Origin: Rhodocyclaceae bacterium
Lineage (GTDB): Bacteria; Pseudomonadota; Gammaproteobacteria; Burkholderiales; Rhodocyclaceae
Reading direction: 5' to 3'
Length of the DNA: 64,000 bases
Assembly (NCBI GenBank): GCA_030824275.1
Contig: JAVBXY010000010.1
Span: 30,736 to 94,735 of the forward strand
Shown: positions 1 to 8,800 of the stretch, one piece after another
How positions within the stretch are numbered: the first letter of the stretch is position 1
Layout of the letters: every line of letters starts with the position of its first letter
Translations under genes and position numbers: made by a program
Notes under the pieces: generated by a model
What the model saw: the letters and a program-made list of their open reading frames with translations, nothing else
What the model was told of the DNA's origin: nothing
The model's database searches: none

Positions 1-285
1 CGTTGTTGTCGGTGCTATTGGCTCGGCCCAGCTGTTTCCGCGAAATCCAGCTTGGCGTAGATCATTTTGAATTGTGGCAAGAGCGTATCGCCCATCGAAT
101 TCAATTTCCGAAGTTCGTCGATTACTGCTGGCACCTGTCCAACTGGCTGCTAGCATTCCCAGCAAAGCAACAATAATCACAAGCCCGATAGTCATGGCAA
201 TCATGACTTCGATCAAGCTAAAGCCACGACAATTTTGCGTAGTGCCTGGCATGTCGGCGTAAGCTTTGAAAACGGCGGTTGTCAT
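1..285 (-). CDS. pilW: PilW-like minor prepilin, 3' part outside window
   Basis: The first 95 codons of a type IV minor prepilin; the rest lies beyond the left edge. After a short leader comes the prepilin peptidase motif GFSLIEVMIAM, with E at position +5 and a long hydrophobic helix, then a polar segment ending in IQNDLRQAGFRG, which is typical of PilW (residues before a conserved GYWG/GFRG-like turn). The ATG lies two bases after the stop of the preceding pilV gene, so the two are cotranscribed. PilW helps initiate pilus assembly at the inner membrane together with PilV, PilX and FimT. Seen: prepilin helix and gene order. Inferred: the PilW name. Confidence 0.75.
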   Translation of the reverse strand, partial: MTTAVFKAYADMPGTTQNCRGFSLIEVMIAMTIGLVIIVALLGMLAASWTGASSNRRTSEIEFDGRYALATIQNDLRQAGFRGNSWAEPIAPTTT

Positions 286-287
286 AT

Positions 288-818
288 TTACTGAAGAACA
301 GTCCGTGTCAAAGTATACGAATCCGCAATCCCCGCAATGTTTGCGTCGGTTGTCTTGGTACGGCGATCAATCCAGCTGATAACGATCCGGTAGGTGCTTG
401 GATTGCCAGTAACGGTCTGGGTTATGGACCATGTACTTTGTGGTAGTGATGAGGCAACCGTATTGGCCCACTGTGATACGTCATAAGCGGCAAGTTGGGT
501 CTGGGTACAAGCGCCTGTTTCACAGGTTTGATCTAGAGCAGGAGCTGTGTTGGTTGACGCAACGGCATATGATCCAGCGATGGCGGCAGTTGCATTCCCT
601 TCTATTCGCTCGGCAATGTCCTGCGCTAAAAAAACCGCATGACTACGAAAAACTCCACCCTGCCCCAGCCGCATTGCTGCTAGTTGTAAGCCGGCTGTGC
701 CAAATAGTGCAATGGCGATAATGATGATGGCGACTAGAACCTCGATCAACGAGAATCCTTGCTGATTCAGAGGCGGCGATGAACGCAAACCGGATATATT
801 TTTCATAGCTGTGTTCAT
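288..818 (-). CDS. pilV: Type IV pilus minor prepilin PilV
   Basis: A protein of 176 residues with a prepilin leader and helix (QQGFSLIEVLVAIIIIAIAL), followed by the PilV-type stretch GLQLAAMR. It would be cleaved and N-methylated by PilD and form part of the minor pilin priming complex. I chose ATG 818 because it overlaps the TGA of upstream fimT in an ATGA arrangement, which implies translational coupling; a longer reading frame exists upstream but would overlap fimT extensively. The pilW start follows two bases after its stop. This block (about 1-1400) is visibly AT-richer than the adjacent msh genes. Confidence 0.8.
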   Translation of the reverse strand: MNTAMKNISGLRSSPPLNQQGFSLIEVLVAIIIIAIALFGTAGLQLAAMRLGQGGVFRSHAVFLAQDIAERIEGNATAAIAGSYAVASTNTAPALDQTCETGACTQTQLAAYDVSQWANTVASSLPQSTWSITQTVTGNPSTYRIVISWIDRRTKTTDANIAGIADSYTLTRTVLQ

Positions 819-1327
819 TGACTGGAAACGCGTCCTGATGCAGCGATAGTGATCACGCGTTGCGCAGCCCCTGTCCATGTGCCATTCAGCGTTAGCGTAG
901 AGGCCACGCCACTGCCGTTTGGATTGAAGCGAACAAAGGCTGCCGTCCCTGTCAGCGTCAATTTGCTATCAAGTGCAGGCCGTCTATTGATGATCGCGTC
1001 GGCATCGCAGAGATCATCGCTATTCTCATCGGCACATACCAGCCAACCGTTTTGCCAGTTTGTACCAGTACCACATGCATCGCCTGCGGTATTTCTAACG
1101 CAAACCAGAGTCCGGCGATTTCGCTTGATTGCCTCGGCACGCGCCTGATTCAAGTCGCTGGTTAGCAACGTAATTGCAGAGGAACGGCGTGTGCTATTGA
1201 AAAAATCCGAAAAGGAAGGAAGTGCGATGCCAAACAATATTGCCAATATTGCCAAGACGATTAGTACCTCGACAAGGGTAAAGCCCTTGGCTGGCACATA
1301 AGCAAGAGAGAGATTGGCGGAGCGCAT
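815..1327 (-). CDS. fimT: FimT/GspH-type minor prepilin
   Basis: A 170-residue pseudopilin. It has the cleavage motif KGFTLVEVLIVLAILAILF near residue 15 and the classic FimT/GspH signature LNQARAEAIKRNRRTLVC about 50 residues later. Two cysteine pairs follow (NTAGDACG, LVCADENSDDLCD), as in FimT proteins, where a C-terminal loop has been linked to DNA binding in other species. ATG 1327 is preferred over a TTG six codons upstream. It is the first gene of the fimT-pilV-pilW set and sits 115 bases downstream of the MshQ-like gene 1463-5767, with a copy of the dispersed repeat in the gap. Confidence 0.8.
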   Translation of the reverse strand: MRSANLSLAYVPAKGFTLVEVLIVLAILAILFGIALPSFSDFFNSTRRSSAITLLTSDLNQARAEAIKRNRRTLVCVRNTAGDACGTGTNWQNGWLVCADENSDDLCDADAIINRRPALDSKLTLTGTAAFVRFNPNGSGVASTLTLNGTWTGAAQRVITIAASGRVSSQ

Positions 1328-1441
1328 CTGGGTGAGGAGGATCAATAGATTGATCCGCAGAATAGATGCTCAGGATAGGATGTATGAATTTCAGCCGACA
1401 GGTGGCATTTTTGGGGCGATGAATGTCCGATGATCCTTCAC

Positions 1442-1463
1442 CGTCCCGCCAGCGCCGACTTTT
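1442..1463 (-). repeat. Dispersed 25-27 bp repeat, copy 1 (GGGAC subtype)
   Basis: Read on the minus strand this is AAAAGTCGGCGCTGGCG followed by GGACGG. Its first A is the last base of the TGA stop codon of the MshQ-like gene, so the element abuts the end of the gene exactly. Same family as the copies at 5848, 10630, 15884, 33782, 36725, 41766, 46345, 49646, 54695 and 61613. Confidence 0.85.
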
Positions 1464-4400
1464 CAGTAGCGCTCGCGCAGGTAGATGAAGGGTGACTTCG
1501 GCGAGCCGAATCTGACCCTTGCGGCGGGAATCTTGTCGTAGGCCGTACCGCACCAGTTGCTGGCGAGATAGCCCAGGCTGGCACTGGTCGTTGCGTTGGG
1601 GCCGTTGCTCCAGCCGGAAAGACAGGCATCGGTGGCGGTCGTCGCACCGGAAAGATTGAGTGCGATATCGAGACTGCCGACCTTGGCGGGCTTGGCGAGA
1701 ATGATGTCCCAGATTCCCGTGCTGCCTGAACGTGCCTGGACGGCGGTGACACTGGAGCCGATATCCGCCGGGCTGCGACTCCCCAGGGCGACCGACCCGA
1801 CTGGAATGGCGGTGCAGCTGTCGGCGGTGTTGACGGTCCAGCGGTCGCTGCCAAGGAAGTATTCGAGCTGTACGGGAACGCGGATTTGCAGCAGTTCGGA
1901 GCCGTAGGCATTGAGCAGGCGCAGGCGGCCGTAGCGCAGACTCAGCGGGCTGCCGGTCAGTTTCTTGTAGGTGCAGCCGGTACACGTGCCGGTCGCTGCC
2001 GGCTCCATTTCCGCCGACAGTATCCGTGGGCTGGTGCTGACGTCGGTGTCGGTGACAGTGAGGCCGATGTCGAGCGAGGCGAAAGGCCCCCAGGCGGTAC
2101 CGGTCGGTGTGGCCGGGCGCTGGATGGCTGCGTTCAGCGGAGGTGCGACGCCGAGGGTATAGACGCCGTTGGTCCAACTGCCGGTCACGGCCGGGTAGCT
2201 GCCGGCGCTATAGGCCACCACCGGGCTGGTGCCGGTGCGGTTGGTGCCGTCATCGGCATTTTCCAGACCAAAGGTGACCGTGCCCTTGCCCCAGGTCGTG
2301 CCGCTGTAGTTTTTGGTGACGCCTCCGGTCAGGTTGCGTGCCTCCACCACGTCGGCCTTGGTGCTGTCATCGGTGCGCCGGATCGAGATCGGTTCTCCGA
2401 AATAAGTGAAGCTGCCGGCTGCGCAAGCGTTGGCGACTTGCCCGACCACCACGAAATGATTGGGGACGAAACGTCCGAGCGGGCCGATGGCGGGGGCACC
2501 GAACATGCAGCCGTATTTTCCGCTGGCATTGGCCGTGTTGGGGGTGAGGATGTCCGAGGTGCATTCGGGATTGCTCTTGCTCGAATCGACCTCGGCGAAG
2601 CCGTCATCGTAGATGGCGTACTGGGCGAAGCTGAAATTGCCGACCTCGGAATAGGTCAGCGAGGAATTGGTGACTACGCCGGTGCCGGACGGTGCCGCTG
2701 AGAATGCCGTGCCGCCCACCGTGCCGGTATTGGCCAGCGTGGTCGTGACGTAGCCGCTGCTGAGGTTCAGCTTGGGGCTGCCGTCATAGCCGGGGAGAGA
2801 TGTGACGGTGATCGAGAAGGGATCATTGCCGGCGCGGAACACGGGGGTGCCGCTGCTGGTGGTCTGGGTGGCCGTCGAGGTAATGGTGAACGCGGTGGGG
2901 CGGATGGCGAAATTGTCGGTGGAGCAGGAGGTCCCGGCTCCCGAGATGATGCGGATGCGGGCGTTGCGCACGGCATTCGCGTAATTGAAGCCGAAGCTTT
3001 TGATCTGCGATCCCGTGAAGCTGGAGGGCACTGTGGTGGTGGAATTCGACAGTGAGGTGAAGGTGCTGCATGTGCCGCTGCTGGCGTTCACGATCTCCAC
3101 CTTGCTGACGGTCTGGCTGGAGCCGCTGAGATTGCGGATGTCCAGATTGAAGGCGGTACCCGACAGCTTGGTGAATATCGGCGTGTAGGCAGCCGCACCG
3201 GTTTCCACGGCGTCGAAGGTACAGGTGGCGAAATTCAAGTCGCAGATTTCCGTCGTACCGTTGAAGCAGCGCGTGGCGTTGGCGGTGGTCGGTGAGGTGG
3301 CGCTGCCGCCGAGGGTGACTGTGCTGGTAGATGTGCGGGTCAGCGTCACCGTGGTTTCACCGCCGCTGAAGGTGACCGGGTCGGCGGACCAGGTTCCGCC
3401 GGTGGTGGTCAGGTCCACCGTCACACTACCGAGATAGAGTGAAGTGCAGCCAGTGTCAGCACAGGCCTTGATCGTCACCTCGGCCGGGTTGCTGCTGCCA
3501 GTACAGGCATTGCCGCCGTGTTCGATGCGGATGTGATGGAGCGAGGGCACGACCATGTTTTGGGTCGTGCAGACCTTGAGGCCGTCGATTTCGTGGGTAT
3601 TGGTCGAGCCGCCGGTGGAGCCGGTGATCGAGAGCAGCCAGGCGGTGGGCACGGCATCCTGGCTGTTTCCCGCGTCCTTGACGTCGAAGGCGGTACAGCC
3701 AGTGGTGACGCCGATGGGGCAGCCGAGCAGTGTGGTGTAGGACGTACCGCCGCCGCCGGTGGTATCGCGCTCGACAGCCACGTAGGCATGCACGCTGTCG
3801 GTGTGGTCGAGGGAAATCCGGTAGCGATGGGGGCGGGTGCCGGTTGTGCCGTCCACCGTCGGGCTCAGCGTGCTGGTACCGGTGAGGAAGCGGTAACCCG
3901 ACATGCCGGAGCCGGAGCCGCGCACGGAGACGGATTGAGCTACCCGGCTGGCCGAACCGCCATAGCGGCCTTCCGTGGCTGCCGAATAGTTGCCGAATTC
4001 GTCGAGGGCTACGCCCAGCCAGCCGCCGGCAAAGCCCGGGCAGCCGCCCGTGGTGGTGCAGTCGGAGCCCGGATTGCTTTTCTGGGCGTAACCGAGGGAG
4101 CCGCCGAAGGCACCGGCCACCGGCGGTATGGCCGCGTTGGAGAGAATCACCGCCATGCCGTCACCGCCAGTACCGCCGCTGGCGTAGTGGTCGAACTCGA
4201 CGGTGACGCTGTTGCCCGCGCCGGGGAAGGTGCGTTGCAAGGTGGCCCAGGTGGCGACACCGGTAGAGGTGTCGGTCAGGCGCAGGCGATTGCCGGAAAT
4301 GACCGGCGTATAGCTGCCGGTCTGCTTGCCGACGGACCAGTTGGTGCCCGGTGCGCCATCGCTGCGATTGAAGTTGTCCGTGTAACAAGTGTTGTCGGCC

Positions 4401-5767
4401 GGGCGCAGCGCCAGTATCTGGGTCGCGCCGAAATCGGCCGTCGCGCTGGCGGTGGCGGTGAGCGCGGCCACGCTGGCGGCGGTGGCTTGGGCCATGTAGT
4501 TCATTTCCAGCGAGATGCCGCTGGCGTTACTCACGGTGCGCGAGGCGACGTCGGCGGCCTCGGTCATGCTGCCGGGCGGTGCCCAGGTGCCGGCGCTGGC
4601 GTAGGCATGGGTGCTGACCAGCATGGTGCTGGCGACGGTGGTGGTGATCGTCGGCGTCGCATGGGAGGTGCTGCTACCCGTGGCCTGGGCGGCCTGGGCA
4701 TTGATGGTGCCGGCGCTGGCGTCGACGCCGCTGTAGGCCGAGATGGCGCCGGCCAGATCACGGGCCCCACCGGAGAAGGTCCAGGTGTAGGAGGCCGGTT
4801 CGCTGGCGCCGGCGGCCAGCCAGTAGGTGGAGAGCTTGCTGGTGTTGGTGTTGGACTGGGTCTGGCTATTGACCAGGGTCCAGCCCGAGGGAGGGGTGAT
4901 GGTCGCGGCGCTGGAACTGGCGGCGATGGAGGCGATCAACACGTCGCCGTCTGCGGTACCGGTAGGCTTGGTGATGGTCAGCGAGGTGGGCGGTGCCGGG
5001 CGCACGGCGAAGAGGACGCCGTGGTTGTAGTTGTTGCCGCCGCCGGACAGGTCCATGTTGGTGTAAGGACCCATGGTGGCGGGGGTGGCGATGCGGCTGT
5101 AGTTCATGGAAATCGCCGCGTCATTGCCACTGGCGTCCGAGGTGTCATAGAGCTGGGTGAAGGCGGCATCCTGCGTCGTCGTGCGGTCGTTGGCGACGAA
5201 GATGGCGAGCATCAGCATCGAGTTGGGCTGCGTGATGGCCTGGGTGCCTGTCTTGACGAAGCCATCGTTGGCGACGACCCAATTGGCGGAGGTCAGCGGA
5301 TAGGTTTCCAGTGGCTGGGCGGTATCCACATTGGTGAAGCGTGTGATCCGGGCCAGCAAGTGGTTGCAGGTGCCGGATTGGGTCACGGTGCTGGTATCCG
5401 AACCAGTGGCGGAGCGCCAGAAGAGGAAAACCTTGTAGCTCTGGCCGGCGACGCTGTCGGACATCAAGGTGTTCCAGCCGGTCATGGTGACGGTGGCGCC
5501 ATCGTTGCGGGCGATCACCTGGGCGACGAGCAGGTCGCCGACACTGCCGCTCGGGATGGCGGGAGAAGTACTGCCGCAACTGGTCAGCTCCGATGTGGCG
5601 CCGTAGGTGGGGGTTGTGATGGTGCTGTTGGCCACCGCCGCCGAGGCGGCCGAACGGTAGGCGACTTGGGCGAAGGCGACGAGGGGGAACAGGGCGATTG
5701 CGCCAAGAAGAACCCCGAAGCCGGCAAGGGCGCGGAGGGAGAAACTGGATCGGATGCGGGGTGACAC
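1463..5767 (-). CDS. MshQ-like giant adhesin with L-type lectin-like domain (DUF6701)
   Basis: A protein of 1434 residues. I chose GTG 5767 because AAGGAG lies six bases upstream and the product then starts with a clean signal peptide (RALAGFGVLLGAIALFPLVAFA). Order of parts: beta-rich repeats of the PPSGWTLV/AYSGVD type (about 40-450); an L-type lectin-like domain (about 455-725) with GGDGMAVILSN, GGSLGYAQK and LGVALDEFGNY; then the MshQ/DUF6701 region beginning LHHIRIEHGG and ending in a conserved block (GRLRLLNAYGSELL, TADSCTAIP, final RERY). The protein is probably secreted and pilus- or surface-associated. Its last 150 residues closely match those of the neighbour 5885-10600, so the two are paralogues. 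The lectin assignment is from motifs only. Confidence 0.75.
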   Translation of the reverse strand: MSPRIRSSFSLRALAGFGVLLGAIALFPLVAFAQVAYRSAASAAVANSTITTPTYGATSELTSCGSTSPAIPSGSVGDLLVAQVIARNDGATVTMTGWNTLMSDSVAGQSYKVFLFWRSATGSDTSTVTQSGTCNHLLARITRFTNVDTAQPLETYPLTSANWVVANDGFVKTGTQAITQPNSMLMLAIFVANDRTTTQDAAFTQLYDTSDASGNDAAISMNYSRIATPATMGPYTNMDLSGGGNNYNHGVLFAVRPAPPTSLTITKPTGTADGDVLIASIAASSSAATITPPSGWTLVNSQTQSNTNTSKLSTYWLAAGASEPASYTWTFSGGARDLAGAISAYSGVDASAGTINAQAAQATGSSTSHATPTITTTVASTMLVSTHAYASAGTWAPPGSMTEAADVASRTVSNASGISLEMNYMAQATAASVAALTATASATADFGATQILALRPADNTCYTDNFNRSDGAPGTNWSVGKQTGSYTPVISGNRLRLTDTSTGVATWATLQRTFPGAGNSVTVEFDHYASGGTGGDGMAVILSNAAIPPVAGAFGGSLGYAQKSNPGSDCTTTGGCPGFAGGWLGVALDEFGNYSAATEGRYGGSASRVAQSVSVRGSGSGMSGYRFLTGTSTLSPTVDGTTGTRPHRYRISLDHTDSVHAYVAVERDTTGGGGTSYTTLLGCPIGVTTGCTAFDVKDAGNSQDAVPTAWLLSITGSTGGSTNTHEIDGLKVCTTQNMVVPSLHHIRIEHGGNACTGSSNPAEVTIKACADTGCTSLYLGSVTVDLTTTGGTWSADPVTFSGGETTVTLTRTSTSTVTLGGSATSPTTANATRCFNGTTEICDLNFATCTFDAVETGAAAYTPIFTKLSGTAFNLDIRNLSGSSQTVSKVEIVNASSGTCSTFTSLSNSTTTVPSSFTGSQIKSFGFNYANAVRNARIRIISGAGTSCSTDNFAIRPTAFTITSTATQTTSSGTPVFRAGNDPFSITVTSLPGYDGSPKLNLSSGYVTTTLANTGTVGGTAFSAAPSGTGVVTNSSLTYSEVGNFSFAQYAIYDDGFAEVDSSKSNPECTSDILTPNTANASGKYGCMFGAPAIGPLGRFVPNHFVVVGQVANACAAGSFTYFGEPISIRRTDDSTKADVVEARNLTGGVTKNYSGTTWGKGTVTFGLENADDGTNRTGTSPVVAYSAGSYPAVTGSWTNGVYTLGVAPPLNAAIQRPATPTGTAWGPFASLDIGLTVTDTDVSTSPRILSAEMEPAATGTCTGCTYKKLTGSPLSLRYGRLRLLNAYGSELLQIRVPVQLEYFLGSDRWTVNTADSCTAIPVGSVALGSRSPADIGSSVTAVQARSGSTGIWDIILAKPAKVGSLDIALNLSGATTATDACLSGWSNGPNATTSASLGYLASNWCGTAYDKIPAARVRFGSPKSPFIYLRERY

Positions 5768-5847
5768 ATTGGACTCCTTGGGGTTGTTCCAACATCTCAC
5801 GGATGTTTGTTGTTTTCCTCAATGTACTCCCAGCGGCCAAGCTGGGG

Positions 5848-5873
5848 AAAAGTCGGCGCTGGCGGGACGGCGA
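5848..5873 (+). repeat. Dispersed 25-27 bp repeat, copy 2 (GGGAC subtype)
   Basis: AAAAGTCGGCGCTGGCG then GGACGGCGA on the plus strand. It lies in the 117-base gap between the two MshQ-like genes, 11 bases beyond the stop of the gene ending at 5885. Its orientation relative to the gene is opposite to copy 1, so the two copies are not a simple by-product of the gene duplication. Confidence 0.9.
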
Positions 5874-5884
5874 CTGGGCCTGGG

Positions 5885-8800
5885 TCAGTAGCGCTCTCTA
5901 AGATAAATGAAGGGTGCCTTGGGCGTGCCGAAGCGGACCCTGGCCGAGGGGAGCTTGCTGTAGGTGCCGCCGCACCAGTTGCTGGCGAGGTAGCCGAGAC
6001 CAGCGTTTGCCGAGGCGCTCGGGCCATTGGTCCAGGCGGACAGGCAGGCGTTGGCGGCGGCGGTGGAGTTAGCCAGGTTGAGCGTGATATCGAGACTGCC
6101 AGCGTTGGCGGGTTTGGTGAGGATGATGTCCCAGATGCCGGGACTGCCGGCACGTGCCTGAATGGCCGATGGGCTGGAGCCGAGGCTGGCTGGCGAGCGA
6201 TTGCCCAGGGCCACCGACCCCACTGGAATGGCGGTGCAGGTGTCGCTGGTGTTGAGCGTCCAGCGGCCGCTGCCGGCAAAGTACTCGGCCTGCACCGGGA
6301 CGTGGATCGGCAGTAGTTCGGAGCCGTAGGCGTTCAGCAGGTGCAGGCGGCCGGAGCGGGCATTCGTCGTGCCGTCGGTAACATCGGTGCCGATGGGCGT
6401 ACCTGTGTCGGCATCGGCGCCATGCACTGTGATGTCGGTGGCGACGGTGGGGAATGTGTCGAAGACGTAGGAGATTTTTCCGGATGCCGCATCGAAGGCT
6501 ACCGTGCCGACGCCTGCGGCGAAGTTGGCGGCAGGGATGGCGCTGTTGCCGCCTGCGGTGGCGTCCACATAGAGCTTGCCGGTGCCGCTGCCGCCAGCGG
6601 TCAGGGTCAGGTCTATCGCTTTCGAGAACCCGCCGGTGGTGTTGTAGTTGCTGGTCGTGACATCGGCGGTGCTCTTGGCCGTTGCCGTGACGGTGAAGGG
6701 CTGTCCCGGTATGGCGGGAGAGGGCTGGCCGGAATAGACGAAGCCGCCACATTGGGGCGTCAGGGCCACGTCGAAGTGGTCGGGATAAAAGCGGCCGAGG
6801 TAGGCGATGGAGCTGGCGTTGCCAGCCCCCAGGTAGTTGCCGTCGCCGATGGCGGCAGTGGCCTGGAGTATGCCCACTTCGCTCCAGCCGCCGGTGACGG
6901 TATGCGGGCCGAAGGCGCCGTTCGATGCGTAGGTGGGGGTGCCGGAGGGCAGGGTACCGTCACTGCCGCTGGCGGGCAGATGCCTGGCCCAGGAGAGGGC
7001 GACGGTTTCGGCGATGGTTTCCCGGCCATAGTTCGGCGCGGTGGTGCCGGTCTGGGTGATGGCGGTGACCGTGGCGGCAAAGTTCTGGCCGGCACGGCAG
7101 AACTTGGCATCGCCGGTGCCGGGTGAACTTTGGCTGGCGGTGTTCACCGTGCCATCGGCGCAGGTGGCGGAGACCAGGAAGCCATAAGGTTTGACGACGA
7201 AGCTGGTGCTGCTGCCGATCAGCGTGGCAGAACCTGCAACTTTGCTGAAATGCAGTTGGGTCAAGCCGACATCGGCGTAGTTGAAGGTGAAGGGGGCGTT
7301 GCCGTTGGCATCGAACGTCATGTTGACGGCGGTATAGGAGGACACGCTGGCGCTGTCGTTGCGGGCGACGGTGGTGGCGCTGCCGCCGTTGACGCTCATC
7401 AGGTCGCTGCTGGCGCAGGTGGTGGGGTTGTCGCATTGGTGGGCGACGTTGATTGACGTCGTTCCGGTCAGCGCGGCTTCGCAGGCCTTGGTGGTGGAGT
7501 CGGTCTTGATGGCGCGCAGGTAATAGGTGGTGCTGCCGACGCCGGCGGTTTGCGCTGCCACCGTCGCTGCGACACCATCCGCCGCCGCAGCGACGATGAA
7601 TCCCGCAGTCTTGAAGGTGGTGGCGCAACTGTTGGCGACGGTGCAGGTACCGCTCTGGCAGCACTGGCGAGAGTTGGCCGCCGTGGTCGATTCGCCGGAC
7701 AGGGAGATCGTGGCGACCGCGTCGTTGGCGGCGGCGGGATAGCTGAGCGTGGTGCTGTACTCGCCGTTGGCATCGAAGGTGGCAGTGGTGCTGGCGAGGG
7801 TGCCCGCATTGGTGGCGAGCGTCGCCGTCTGGTTGGCTAGCGTGGTGGACTTGTTGGTGCAGGGGCTGCTGCTGTCGGCGCAGGCGGTGACCGTCACCGT
7901 CGAGCCCAGGCAGGTGATGCTTTCGGCAGGCACGGAGAGTTCGTAGTGGTGGAGGGTCGCCCCGCAGGCCGGTCCCGAACCAAGAGCCGAGCCCGGCATG
8001 TTCGCCGTAACCAGCCCAGTGGCGCAGGTGCCGGGGCTACCGGCTGTCGCGCCGTAGGCGACACTGCCCTCCGTCGTGCCGTTGTTCCCGCCAGAGACCG
8101 TGCAGCCGGCTAGTGCCGCCGTGGTGAGTACGTAACCGCCGCCGCCGCCGCCGCCCGGACCATGAGGACCAAAACCGCCGCCGGTATTGGTGCCGCCGGT
8201 GCCACCATTCGCCGTCACGCTCAGGCCGGATAAGCCGCTACCGGCATATACCATCACCGTACCGCCAGCACCGCCGCCGCCGCCGCCGTCGTAGGTCACG
8301 GTATTGTTGGCAGCGCTGCCACTGGCGTTGAATGTACCGGTTCCAATCAAACTGCCGGCACGCACCATGATGAGGCCACCACCCGCCGCGCCACTGCTGG
8401 CGAAACCACTACCGGGGCTGCCGGTGCCATTGTTGGTCGATGCCGCGCCGCCGCCTCCACCCAGCACCAACCGGCTTGCCGATGAAGTTACGGTCGCACC
8501 GCCAATGCCTCGTCCAGGACTGGCCGGCGCACTCCAGCCATAGCCGCCCATGCCGCCCGCGCCGCCATTCGCGCCGCCACCGCCACCGGTATTTTCATCG
8601 TTGTTGACGCCGTCGTCATCTGTGCCGCCGCCGCCGGCATTGGCGGGTGCACCTTTGCCATAGCTGCCATTGGGATAGCCTTCGACCGTCGTGTCAAGCA
8701 GCGCCCCGGCGTTATTTACATAGCGTGGCGTGCCGGCGCTGCCCTCGCCCTTGGAGCCATTCGCACGATTGGTCGCCAGGGTTCGGTAGTCGGCACTGGT

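Noticed and set aside
1194..2177. Minus-strand frame of 327 codons rich in R, H, P and Q
   Set aside because: Overlaps the MshQ-like gene in another frame; Arg/His/Pro-rich composition marks it as out-of-frame translation.
3518..5764. Plus-strand open frame of 748 codons
   Set aside because: Antisense to the first MshQ-like gene; glycine- and alanine-rich composition is the expected shadow of a GC-rich gene, with no recognisable domain.
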